From positions 1-5,172 of the forward strand of contig JACCRA010000612.1 in NCBI GenBank assembly GCA_013813825.1: a DNA stretch of 5,172 nucleotides, written 5' to 3'. Below are positions 1 through 5,172 of the stretch, piece after piece. Numbering within the stretch: position 1 is the stretch's first letter; each line of letters opens with the position of its first letter. The position numbers and the translations under genes were made by a program. The notes beneath the pieces are model-generated. The model was not told where the DNA came from, did not search any database, and worked only from the letters and a program-made list of their open reading frames with translations. This DNA comes from Pyrinomonadaceae bacterium. GTDB lineage: Bacteria; Acidobacteriota; Blastocatellia; Pyrinomonadales; Pyrinomonadaceae.

Positions 1-825
1 CAAATCCTCCGGCGTCCCGACGCCCATCAAATACCTCGGCTGCTCCGCCGGCATCCGAGGCGCGAGCCGCTCGATCACTTCGTACATCACCGACTTCTCT
101 TCGCCAACGCTCAAGCCGCCAATCGCGAACCCGTCAAATCCGATCTCGATTGTTCGCGCTAAACTCTCCCGCCGCAGATCGTGATGGGCCGCGCCCTGCA
201 CGATTCCGAACAAAGCCTGCTCCCCGTTCACGGCCGCGTGCTGCTCGACGGTTCTGCCTGCGTCCGCGCCCTCACGTTGCAACTCGTCGAACCGCGCCCG
301 CGAGCGTGCTGCCCAACGCGCCGTCAGTTCCAGACTGGCGCGCGCTTCTTCGTGCGTCGCCTCGCCCCGCGCGCATTCGTCGAAGGCCATCACGATATCC
401 GAGCCGAGCGCCGCCTGCACTTCCATCGACACTTCCGGCGACATGAACCGCGTGCTCCCGTCCAAGTGCGAACGAAACTCGACGCCCTCCTCTGTCAACT
501 TTCGCAACTCGCCGAGGCTCCAGACCTGAAATCCGCCCGAATCCGTCAGTAACGCTCGCTCCCAACCCGTAAAACGATGCAGCCCACCGCACGCCCTGAT
601 CACCTCCGCGCCCGGCCGCAGCCACAAGTGATAGGTGTTGCCCAAAATGATCCGCGCGTCCAACTCCGCTTCGAGCCACTCGAAGCGCATCCCCTTCACC
701 GTCCCCGCCGTCCCGACCGCCATGAACACAGGCGTCTCAATGAGTGCCCGCCGCGTCTGCAACAGACCCGCGCGTGCCTCGCCGTCTTGCGCGACCACTT
801 GCCAATCAATCGGAGTTTTGCCCAT
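1..825 (-). CDS. tgt: Queuine/preQ1 tRNA-ribosyltransferase (bacterial TGT), 3' end cut off by window edge
   Basis: Exchanges guanine 34 in the anticodon of GUN tRNAs (Asp, Asn, His, Tyr) for preQ1, the committed tRNA step of queuosine synthesis, in the cytoplasm. The first 275 codons are present. Visible are the N-terminal DGEAR and ETPVFMAVGTAGTVK segments (about 14-44), the substrate-pocket motif TDSGGFQ at 94-100 whose D95 matches Zymomonas D102, GVEFRSHLDGS (114-124), FDEC with D149 and C151 matching D156 and C158, FGIVQG with Q210 matching Q203, and the bacterial-type GGLSVGE loop. The nucleophilic Asp and the C-terminal zinc site lie beyond position 1. ATG at 825 is the first possible start, because an in-frame TGA lies two codons upstream. 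No Shine-Dalgarno is visible, and the start sits inside the preceding gene, so coupled translation is likely. Relative to Zymomonas TGT there are roughly 14 extra residues near 183-198. Identification is very secure. Confidence 0.97.
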   Translation of the reverse strand, partial: MGKTPIDWQVVAQDGEARAGLLQTRRALIETPVFMAVGTAGTVKGMRFEWLEAELDARIILGNTYHLWLRPGAEVIRACGGLHRFTGWERALLTDSGGFQVWSLGELRKLTEEGVEFRSHLDGSTRFMSPEVSMEVQAALGSDIVMAFDECARGEATHEEARASLELTARWAARSRARFDELQREGADAGRTVEQHAAVNGEQALFGIVQGAAHHDLRRESLARTIEIGFDGFAIGGLSVGEEKSVMYEVIERLAPRMPAEQPRYLMGVGTPEDL

Positions 826-1162
826 GAATCAGAGTTGAAAGAAGTTCTAAAAGCATGTTACGCATTTTCTCGTAGAGCGCGAGCCGTTCGTATAAGTCGG
901 GCGTGTTGAGTTCGTCGATTTGCCTTTCGAGTAATCTGTACTGTGGATATTCTTCAAAGAAACTCGTGGTAAGACTCGCTTGAATTTCTTGAAGTATCTC
1001 TTTGGTCAATTTCAACAGTCTCCGTGAGTTGCTGCAAAATCCGGCAACATTCAAGAGACACATATCTAAATCAGGAATTAAGTTTCTGAATTGCTCGTCG
1101 TTATTTTGAAGCAAGTACCGACAATCATCGTTAAGGAAACGGCCAGCGATCCTCTTCCTCAT
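806..1162 (-). CDS. Small Leu-rich helical protein of unknown function between der and tgt
   Basis: I do not recognise this 118-residue protein. It is rich in Leu, Glu, Arg and Asn, starts basic (MRKRIAGRF), and most of it, about residues 45-112, looks amphipathic and alpha-helical, with segments such as LTKEILQEIQ and YEKMRNMLLELLSTL that could pack as a helical bundle or short coiled coil. It has three Cys (about 14, 35 and 43) not arranged as a metal motif, no signal peptide and no membrane segment. Its region is about 42% GC against more than 60% in neighbouring genes, and its codons favour A/T endings, suggesting a recent or foreign origin. ATG 1162 overlaps the stop of a 17-codon mini-ORF (ATGA); an in-frame TGA lies six codons upstream and no Shine-Dalgarno is visible. 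The 3' end overlaps tgt by 20 nt. That it is a real gene is inferred from its uninterrupted frame, the filled gap between der and tgt, and the tight junctions; its function is unknown. Confidence 0.72.
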   Translation of the reverse strand: MRKRIAGRFLNDDCRYLLQNNDEQFRNLIPDLDMCLLNVAGFCSNSRRLLKLTKEILQEIQASLTTSFFEEYPQYRLLERQIDELNTPDLYERLALYEKMRNMLLELLSTLIHGQNSD

Positions 1163-1212
1163 AGTAAAAGGCGCACTTCATCAACTAACTCTTGGGCTAT
1201 AGCATGAACCAT
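1159..1212 (-). CDS. Possible 17-codon mini-ORF coupled to the 118-aa gene
   Basis: ATG at 1212 opens a frame encoding MVHAIAQELVDEVRLLL, whose TGA stop (1161-1159) overlaps the ATG of the 118-aa gene (1162-1160) as ATGA. It starts 17 nt after the der stop codon. The peptide has the heptad-like character of an amphipathic helix. Its A/T-ending codons resemble those of the downstream gene more than those of der. Coupled mini-ORFs of this kind can load ribosomes onto a gene lacking its own Shine-Dalgarno, which fits here. No clear ribosome-binding site precedes this ATG either. The frame stays open upstream into the out-of-frame end of der, so the true start is not certain. It could also be the leftover N-terminus of a longer protein split from the 118-aa frame by a one-base shift, or a chance ORF. 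Confidence 0.35.
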   Translation of the reverse strand: MVHAIAQELVDEVRLLL

Positions 1213-1229
1213 GAGGTTTTCATTCGCAG

Positions 1230-2690
1230 CTATTTCTTTCTGCGCTCTCGCTTGTGCCGCTCGATGATGCGGATCGGCGTGGCGAAGAAGTCGAACTCTT
1301 CGCGAAGGCGATTCTGTAAATATCTTTCGTAGGAAAAGTGAATGCCGCCACGACCGCCCGCCGTGAAGACGACGAAGCGGGGCGGGCGCACGCCGATTTG
1401 CGTGACGTACTGGACGTGGAGGCGCGACTGTCCGCCTTTGACCGGCGCGGGCGCGGTCGGGGCGCGCGGGCTGTCGATGGCGCGCTCGAAAAAGTCGTTG
1501 AGTTGTGAGGTCGAGACGCGGTGATTACGCGCGCGGTTGGCGTGCACGGCGAGCGAGAGCAGGCGGTTAACGCGCTGGCCGGTCAAGGCCGAAAGTGTGA
1601 CGACCGGCGCCCAGTCGAGAAACTTCATCTTGTCGCGCAAGTTGCGCTCAAACTCGAACGGCGTCCCCGTCTCTTTGTCCGGCACGGCGTCCCATTTGTT
1701 GACGGCGACGATGATTGAGCATCCGGCATCGACCGCGTAGCCCGCGATGTTTGCATCAAGAGCCGCGACGCCTTCCGTTGCATCGATCACGACGACGGCC
1801 ACGTCCGCCCGTTCCAGACTTCGCCGCGCCATCAAGACCGCGAGCTTTTCGGCCATCAGCTCGGTCTTGCCTTTGCGCCGGATGCCGGCCGTGTCGATCA
1901 GGCGAAAGCGTTGGACGCCTGTTTCACCCTCCGCGCCGTCGCCTTTCGTTTCGCCGGCCTCCGCGCCGAGCATCTCAGCCGGCACTTCCAACAAGGTATC
2001 GACGGTATCGCGCGTCGTCCCGGCAATCGGCGAGACGATGACGCGCTCCGCGCCAAGCAGACGGTTGAGCAACGACGACTTGCCCACGTTCGGCCGCCCG
2101 ATGATCGCCAGACGAATCTCCCGCGAGGCATTCGGATCAGCCTCACTCTCAACTGCCGGGGTCAGACGCTCGACGACCGCATCGAGCAGTTCGGCGACGC
2201 CGTCGCTGTTCTCGGCCGAGAGCGGGATCACGTCGTCAAAGCCGAATTGATAAAACTCGCCGGCGTCGGCTTCGAGCCGCGTCGCGTCCGTCTTGTTGGC
2301 CGCCACCAGTACCATCTTCCCGGTCGAGCGCAGCAGCCGCGCCAACTCTTCATCGAGCGGCGTCACGCCCGCGCGCACATCCACCACCCAGACGAGGACC
2401 ATCGCCTCGTCGATGGCGGCCTCGGCCTGTTTCAGAATGTTGGATGGGATGATCGCGTCGTCGTCGGGCACGATGCCGCCCGTGTCCACCAGTGAGAAAC
2501 GCCGCCCGGCCCACTCCGCTTCGCCGTAAATGCGATCTCTCGTGATGCCCGGCTCGTCACCGACGATGGAGCGCCGCTCGCCGACCAACCGGTTGAACAA
2601 AGTCGATTTACCGACGTTCGGCCGTCCAACGATTGTCACCAATGGCAAAGCCGCCGCCGGCTCTCTCGCTTCCTGTTCGGGATTAGTCAT
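1230..2690 (-). CDS. der: Ribosome biogenesis GTPase Der (EngA), double-GTPase
   Basis: Essential GTPase that binds the 50S subunit during late assembly. The 486 residues show two tandem G domains and a C-terminal KH-like domain. G domain 1 has GRPNVGKS (22-29), the G2 Thr in GITRD (48-52), DTGG (69-72), NKTD (132-135) and SAE (158-160). G domain 2 has GRPNVGKS (198-205), GTTRD (224-228), DTAG (266-269), NKWD (331-334) and SAL (367-369). The KH-like part (about 374-480) carries TQIGVRPPRFVVF and IHFSYERYLQNRLRE, followed by a basic tail ending RHKRERRKK. Every GTP-binding motif is intact. The unusual part is about 20 acidic, Gly/Ala-rich residues (about 238-258) between G2 and G3 of the second domain, where most Der proteins have a short beta hairpin. 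ATG 2690 is used because an in-frame TGA lies two codons upstream; only a poor GAG occurs, too close to the start. It is first in the der / unknown / tgt cluster. Confidence 0.98.
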   Translation of the reverse strand: MTNPEQEAREPAAALPLVTIVGRPNVGKSTLFNRLVGERRSIVGDEPGITRDRIYGEAEWAGRRFSLVDTGGIVPDDDAIIPSNILKQAEAAIDEAMVLVWVVDVRAGVTPLDEELARLLRSTGKMVLVAANKTDATRLEADAGEFYQFGFDDVIPLSAENSDGVAELLDAVVERLTPAVESEADPNASREIRLAIIGRPNVGKSSLLNRLLGAERVIVSPIAGTTRDTVDTLLEVPAEMLGAEAGETKGDGAEGETGVQRFRLIDTAGIRRKGKTELMAEKLAVLMARRSLERADVAVVVIDATEGVAALDANIAGYAVDAGCSIIVAVNKWDAVPDKETGTPFEFERNLRDKMKFLDWAPVVTLSALTGQRVNRLLSLAVHANRARNHRVSTSQLNDFFERAIDSPRAPTAPAPVKGGQSRLHVQYVTQIGVRPPRFVVFTAGGRGGIHFSYERYLQNRLREEFDFFATPIRIIERHKRERRKK

Positions 2691-2821
2691 CGCTCAATGA
2701 TGCTGTGATTGATGCTCTTTTTCAAGACAAGGCGGAAGGCGATGCCTCTCTTCCCACGCTCGTCCTTTGCAGTTAGAATCTCCCCGCTCTCGTATCTTTC
2801 CCTCACTTTAGCTTTAACAAG
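2691..2821. promoter_or_regulatory. Divergent intergenic region between der and yraN
   Basis: These 131 bp separate the two divergent start codons, so promoters for both directions should lie here or, for yraN, just downstream. On the plus strand the best pair I find is TTCCCA (2751-2756) and TAGAAT (2774-2779), separated by 17 bp: four and five matches to the sigma-70 consensus respectively. That would start yraN transcription near 2786, leaving a leader of about 36 nt. For der no convincing pair is visible. Neither ATG has a convincing Shine-Dalgarno. No inverted repeat suggestive of an operator stands out. Confidence 0.4.
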
Positions 2822-3376
2822 ATGAACTGGCCTTCATCATTGACACGTTTCTGGAAGCAGCCGCGCCCCGCAATGGCAGACGAAGAAAAGGGGACCAGTC
2901 CGCGCCCGGCGACGCCGGTGGCGGCGCACCTCGCGCTCGGCGCTCGGGGCGAGCGGCTGGCCGCCGCGTATCTCACACGCGCCGGCTATGAACTCGTCGC
3001 CGCCAACTTCCGCCTGCCCGTCGGACGCAACCGGCGCGGGGCAGTTGTCCAAGCCGAAATCGACCTCGTCGCTTACGAAGGCGACACGCTCTGTTTCGTC
3101 GAAGTCAAGACGCGCGCCTCCGACTGGTTCGCCGCGCCTGAAGCCAATGTCGATCTCCGCAAGCAACGCCAGATCAGCCGCGCCGCGCGCGCCTATCGCC
3201 GCACGTTCGGCATCGCGGGCGAATCGTACCGCTACGACGTGGTGAGCGTGATCGTGCCGCCGCCCACAGGTAATCAGCCCGAAGCCATGCCGCGCGTCGA
3301 GTTGTTAAAAAATTTTTGGACGGACGCGAAGTTTCGCAAGCGCAGATGGCGGCAGGACTACGGCGCGCCGGATTAA
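2822..3376 (+). CDS. yraN: YraN/UPF0102 family protein with predicted endonuclease-like fold
   Basis: The UPF0102 family has a restriction-endonuclease-like (PD-(D/E)XK) fold and an unsettled role, presumed to involve nucleic acids. The core starts near residue 38 with LGARGERLAAAYLTRAGYELVAANFRL. The presumed metal site is E44, D81 (in AEIDLVA) and E94-V-K96 (in CFVEVKTRAS), followed by the DLRKQRQISRAARAYRR helix (111-127) and YRYDVVSVI (136-144), so the catalytic set looks complete. At 184 residues it is longer than the usual 115-130: it has about 36 extra N-terminal residues, an inserted basic loop (about 68-78) directly before EID where most members read G-EID, and a basic tail after VELLKNFW. 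ATG 2822 gives the longest frame. ATG at 2873 (residue 18) also precedes the whole core, and neither has a Shine-Dalgarno, so the start is uncertain. It stands alone, divergent from der and convergent with the peptidase gene. Confidence 0.93.
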   Translation: MNWPSSLTRFWKQPRPAMADEEKGTSPRPATPVAAHLALGARGERLAAAYLTRAGYELVAANFRLPVGRNRRGAVVQAEIDLVAYEGDTLCFVEVKTRASDWFAAPEANVDLRKQRQISRAARAYRRTFGIAGESYRYDVVSVIVPPPTGNQPEAMPRVELLKNFWTDAKFRKRRWRQDYGAPD

Positions 3377-3377
3377 T

Positions 3378-3414
3378 TGCGCCACGAAAGGGCGAGAGTT
3401 GGGTGCGCCACGAA
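3378..3414. repeat. Two copies of an 11-bp direct repeat, 26 bp apart
   Basis: TGCGCCACGAA occurs at 3378-3388 and again at 3404-3414, immediately after the yraN stop codon. The second copy continues with GGACTA and the first with AGGGCG, so identity ends there. It may be a degenerate remnant of a CACGAAG-type intergenic repeat array, or chance. No function is evident. Confidence 0.35.
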
Positions 3415-3463
3415 GGACTATGTTATTGCATTAATGAGGTTGAGCCGCGATGCGGTCTTTTGA

Positions 3464-3495
3464 AAGCAGCGATCTCAAATTTGAGATCGCTGCTT
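3464..3495. terminator. Perfect 32-bp palindrome, probable (bi)directional terminator
   Basis: The 16-base arm AAGCAGCGATCTCAAA (3464-3479) is followed with no spacer by its exact reverse complement (3480-3495). In RNA this gives a long hairpin with a small A/U-rich loop. It lies between the convergent ends of yraN (stop at 3376) and the peptidase gene (stop at 3519), where a shared terminator is expected. On the plus strand it is followed by CTTTCATTC, a modest U-rich tail. On the minus strand the tail TCAAAAG is poor, so termination is better supported for yraN, and for the peptidase the hairpin may act mainly as a 3'-end stabiliser. A dyad-symmetric protein-binding site is an alternative. 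Confidence 0.6.
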
Positions 3496-3518
3496 CTTTC
3501 ATTCAACGCCATTGCCCT

Positions 3519-5172
3519 TCAATTCCCCGCCTTCTCCACTTTCACGCGCGGGCCGGCGTTCTTCACGTGCTTGTCGAACCAGTTGAGCATTTCGTAAAGC
3601 GTATGCTCGGTCGATTCGCGCGCCGCATAGCCGTGGGATTCGAGCGGCAGCACGACGTAACGGACAGTGCCGCCCGTCCCGCGTAGCGCCTGATACATGC
3701 GCTCGGATTGAATCGGGAACGTGCCCGTGTTGTTGTCGGCCTCGCCGTGGATCAAGAGGATCGGCTCTTTGATCTTGTCGGCGACCATGAAGGGTGAGAC
3801 CTTAATATACATCTCCGGTGCTTCCCAGAGAATACGCCGCTCGCTTTGGAAGCCGAACGGCGTCAAGGTGCGATTGTACGCGCCGCTGCGCGCGATGCCG
3901 GCGCGGAACAGATCGGAATGGGCAAGCAAATTGGCCGTCATAAACGCGCCGTAAGAATGACCGCCGACGCCGACGCGCTCCGGATCGGTGACGCCCATTT
4001 CGACGGCTTTATCAATCGCCGCCTTCGCGCTCGACACGATCTGTTCGACGTAAGTGTCATTGACCTTTTCCGGATCGCCGACCACCGGCATCGTCGCATT
4101 GTCTAAGACGGCGTAGCCGTGCAGCAGGAAGAAGAGATGCGAGGGACCATTGAGCGACGTGAACCGCTGCGTTGAGCCGGAGACTTGGCCCGCCGTGCTC
4201 GCGTCGTTGAACTCCAGCGGGTAAGCCCACACCACCGTCGGCAGCCGCGTTCCTTCTTTGTAGTTTGGCGGCAGGTAGAGCGTGAATGACAGAGGCACGC
4301 CGTCCGCGCGTTTGTAAGTCACCAACTGCTTCTTGATGGCGCGCAGTTGCGGCGTCGGGTCGGGGAAATTGGTGAGCGGCTTGACGGTCGTAGTGAAAGC
4401 AGCTTCGCCTTTTACCGCCGTCGCGTCCTCGCCCGCGCCGCTTAAGGTATGGATAAAGAAGTTGGACGGAGCAATCGGCGTCTCGCGCCGCGTGATGAAC
4501 ATCGAGCCATCGTCTTTCAACAACGTGACGACCGACTCGAAACTCTGCTTGTCGCTGCGGAACAATCGCGTAGCCTTTTGCGTCGGCAAGTTGAAGCGGT
4601 CGAGGAATGGTCGATCACCTTCGGACGACGCGCCGCCGCCCGCGAGGAAAATGTCATCACCGTTTTGCACGATCACGCGCTGACCGTTCGGCAACACGCG
4701 CGTCAGCGCCGTGCCGGGATCGTTGTAGCGATCTTGCACGCTACGGCTGAAGAGAACCTTGCCGGCATCGCCGGCGTTGTCCGCGTTAAGCATCCGCGTC
4801 GTTACCCAACGGCGGTCGCGGTCATAGTCGTTAATAAAAAGCAGCCCGCCTTTCTCGCCCCATTGCATCCCGGCGAAGCGGTGCTCGGTCTTCGTTAATT
4901 CGACGGGCGCGGCCGTGAACGGCGACTTCGACAGCAGGACGCGATCACGATGCGGCACCTTCTTTTTCGGATCGCCGTCGTCCAGAGCCTGTATCCAAAC
5001 AAGCGTCGCCGACTCGGTCGGCCGCCACGCTAACCCGCGTGGACCAGTGATCACGCCGTCAATCGGCACTTGATCCGCGAGCGGCAAACTCGCCAGCTTA
5101 TGGACCAGTTTCCCTTGCGTATCCCACACTTCGACCTCTTTCGGAAAATCCGAGAGCGGGTGCAGGTACGAG
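3519..5172 (-). CDS. S9 family serine peptidase, glutamyl-endopeptidase-like; N-terminus beyond window
   Basis: A prolyl-oligopeptidase-clan serine hydrolase resembling the S9D glutamyl endopeptidases. The last 550 residues are present and the frame runs open through the right edge, so the 5' end, any signal peptide and the first propeller blades are missing. The visible N-terminal half (SYLHPLSDFPKEVEVWDTQG onward) is beta-propeller-like with WRPTESATLVW and MQWGEKGGLLFINDYD strands. The alpha/beta-hydrolase domain begins near LVTYKRADGVPLSFTLYLPP. The catalytic triad is complete: nucleophile Ser in GGHSYGAF (codon 3956-3954), Asp in GEADNNTGT (3737-3735) and His in ESHGY (3635-3633). The family is often exported to the periplasm or outside, but that cannot be judged here. 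A GTG codon at 5129 is not the real start, since family-like sequence continues upstream of it. The stop at 3519 is 23 bp from the palindrome. The exact substrate preference (Glu or otherwise) is inferred from family resemblance. Confidence 0.94.
   Translation of the reverse strand, partial: SYLHPLSDFPKEVEVWDTQGKLVHKLASLPLADQVPIDGVITGPRGLAWRPTESATLVWIQALDDGDPKKKVPHRDRVLLSKSPFTAAPVELTKTEHRFAGMQWGEKGGLLFINDYDRDRRWVTTRMLNADNAGDAGKVLFSRSVQDRYNDPGTALTRVLPNGQRVIVQNGDDIFLAGGGASSEGDRPFLDRFNLPTQKATRLFRSDKQSFESVVTLLKDDGSMFITRRETPIAPSNFFIHTLSGAGEDATAVKGEAAFTTTVKPLTNFPDPTPQLRAIKKQLVTYKRADGVPLSFTLYLPPNYKEGTRLPTVVWAYPLEFNDASTAGQVSGSTQRFTSLNGPSHLFFLLHGYAVLDNATMPVVGDPEKVNDTYVEQIVSSAKAAIDKAVEMGVTDPERVGVGGHSYGAFMTANLLAHSDLFRAGIARSGAYNRTLTPFGFQSERRILWEAPEMYIKVSPFMVADKIKEPILLIHGEADNNTGTFPIQSERMYQALRGTGGTVRYVVLPLESHGYAARESTEHTLYEMLNWFDKHVKNAGPRVKVEKAGN

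Noticed and set aside
150..909. Plus- and minus-strand ORFs overlapping tgt
   Set aside because: Their translations are Arg/Pro/Ala-rich with no family character, while the minus-strand frame from 825 gives a textbook TGT.
1160..1175. Programmed -1 frameshift joining the mini-ORF to the 118-aa gene
   Set aside because: CTTTTACTATGA contains no X-XXY-YYZ slippery heptamer and no obvious downstream pseudoknot; stop-start coupling explains the geometry more simply.
826..1229. Toxin-antitoxin or other defence module in the low-GC segment
   Set aside because: Neither the 17-aa nor the 118-aa product shows a toxin, antitoxin, nuclease or DNA-binding motif I can recognise; small size, pairing and low GC alone are not enough.
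1342..2629. Several long ORFs on the plus strand and in other minus frames across der
   Set aside because: They are shadow frames of a high-GC gene: rich in Arg/Ser/Pro, without recognisable domains, and fully overlapping an unmistakable Der.
2792..2820. Minus-strand promoter for der (TTGTTA with GATACG at 18-bp spacing)
   Set aside because: The -10 hexamer matches the consensus at only three positions, so I cannot support a site beyond saying that the intergenic region should contain one.
3316..4898. ORFs on the plus strand across the end of yraN, the intergenic region and the peptidase gene
   Set aside because: They are antisense or out-of-frame shadows of the peptidase, and some run through the palindrome; none shows a domain.
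5127..5129. GTG as the start codon of the S9 peptidase (536-aa version)
   Set aside because: The frame continues to the window edge and the upstream residues SYLHPLSDFPKEVE read naturally into EVWDTQGK as in related peptidases, so the gene is 5'-truncated by the window.
1..5172. CRISPR arrays, tRNA or rRNA genes, insertion sequences, riboswitches
   Set aside because: No regularly spaced repeats, cloverleaf-like TTCGA arms with acceptor stems, transposase frames with inverted ends, or long structured leaders were seen; all non-coding gaps are under 150 bp.

Overview
The window reads as ordinary chromosomal housekeeping DNA from a GC-rich bacterium. The large genes are above 60% GC in the stretches I counted by hand. 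The style of the proteins (a YraN-family protein with an extra loop before its EID motif, an S9 glutamyl-endopeptidase-type hydrolase) makes me think of Acidobacteriota, possibly class Blastocatellia. That placement is recollection and inference; no rRNA or other phylogenetic marker is present.

Layout. Positions 1-1230 and onward to 2690 hold a tightly packed minus-strand cluster, transcribed right to left: der (ribosome-assembly GTPase, 2690-1230), a possible 17-codon mini-ORF (1212-1159), a 118-residue protein of unknown function (1162-806), and tgt (queuosine tRNA-guanine transglycosylase, 825 down to the left edge, 3' end missing). der is separated from the mini-ORF by 17 nt. The mini-ORF and the 118-aa gene share an ATGA overlap, and the 118-aa gene overlaps tgt by 20 nt, so translational coupling is likely along the chain. 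From 2691 to 2821 lies a 131-bp divergent intergenic region with a weak candidate promoter for the plus-strand gene yraN (2822-3376). From 3377 to 3518 a convergent intergenic region holds a short direct repeat and a perfect 32-bp palindrome, probably a transcription terminator. From 3519 to the right edge runs a minus-strand S9-family serine peptidase with its complete catalytic domain but without its N-terminus.

Functionally, der and tgt both serve the translation apparatus (50S subunit maturation and anticodon modification). The peptidase is an unrelated protein-degradation gene. YraN is a conserved nuclease-fold protein of uncertain role. The anomalous part is 830-1212: a stretch of about 42% GC (hand count over 841-1200) encoding an unrecognised, Leu-rich, mostly helical small protein between two universal GC-rich genes. 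I see no mobile element, CRISPR array, RNA gene or defence system. The best candidates for something undescribed are that small low-GC cassette and its mini-ORF, and even these may be unremarkable.
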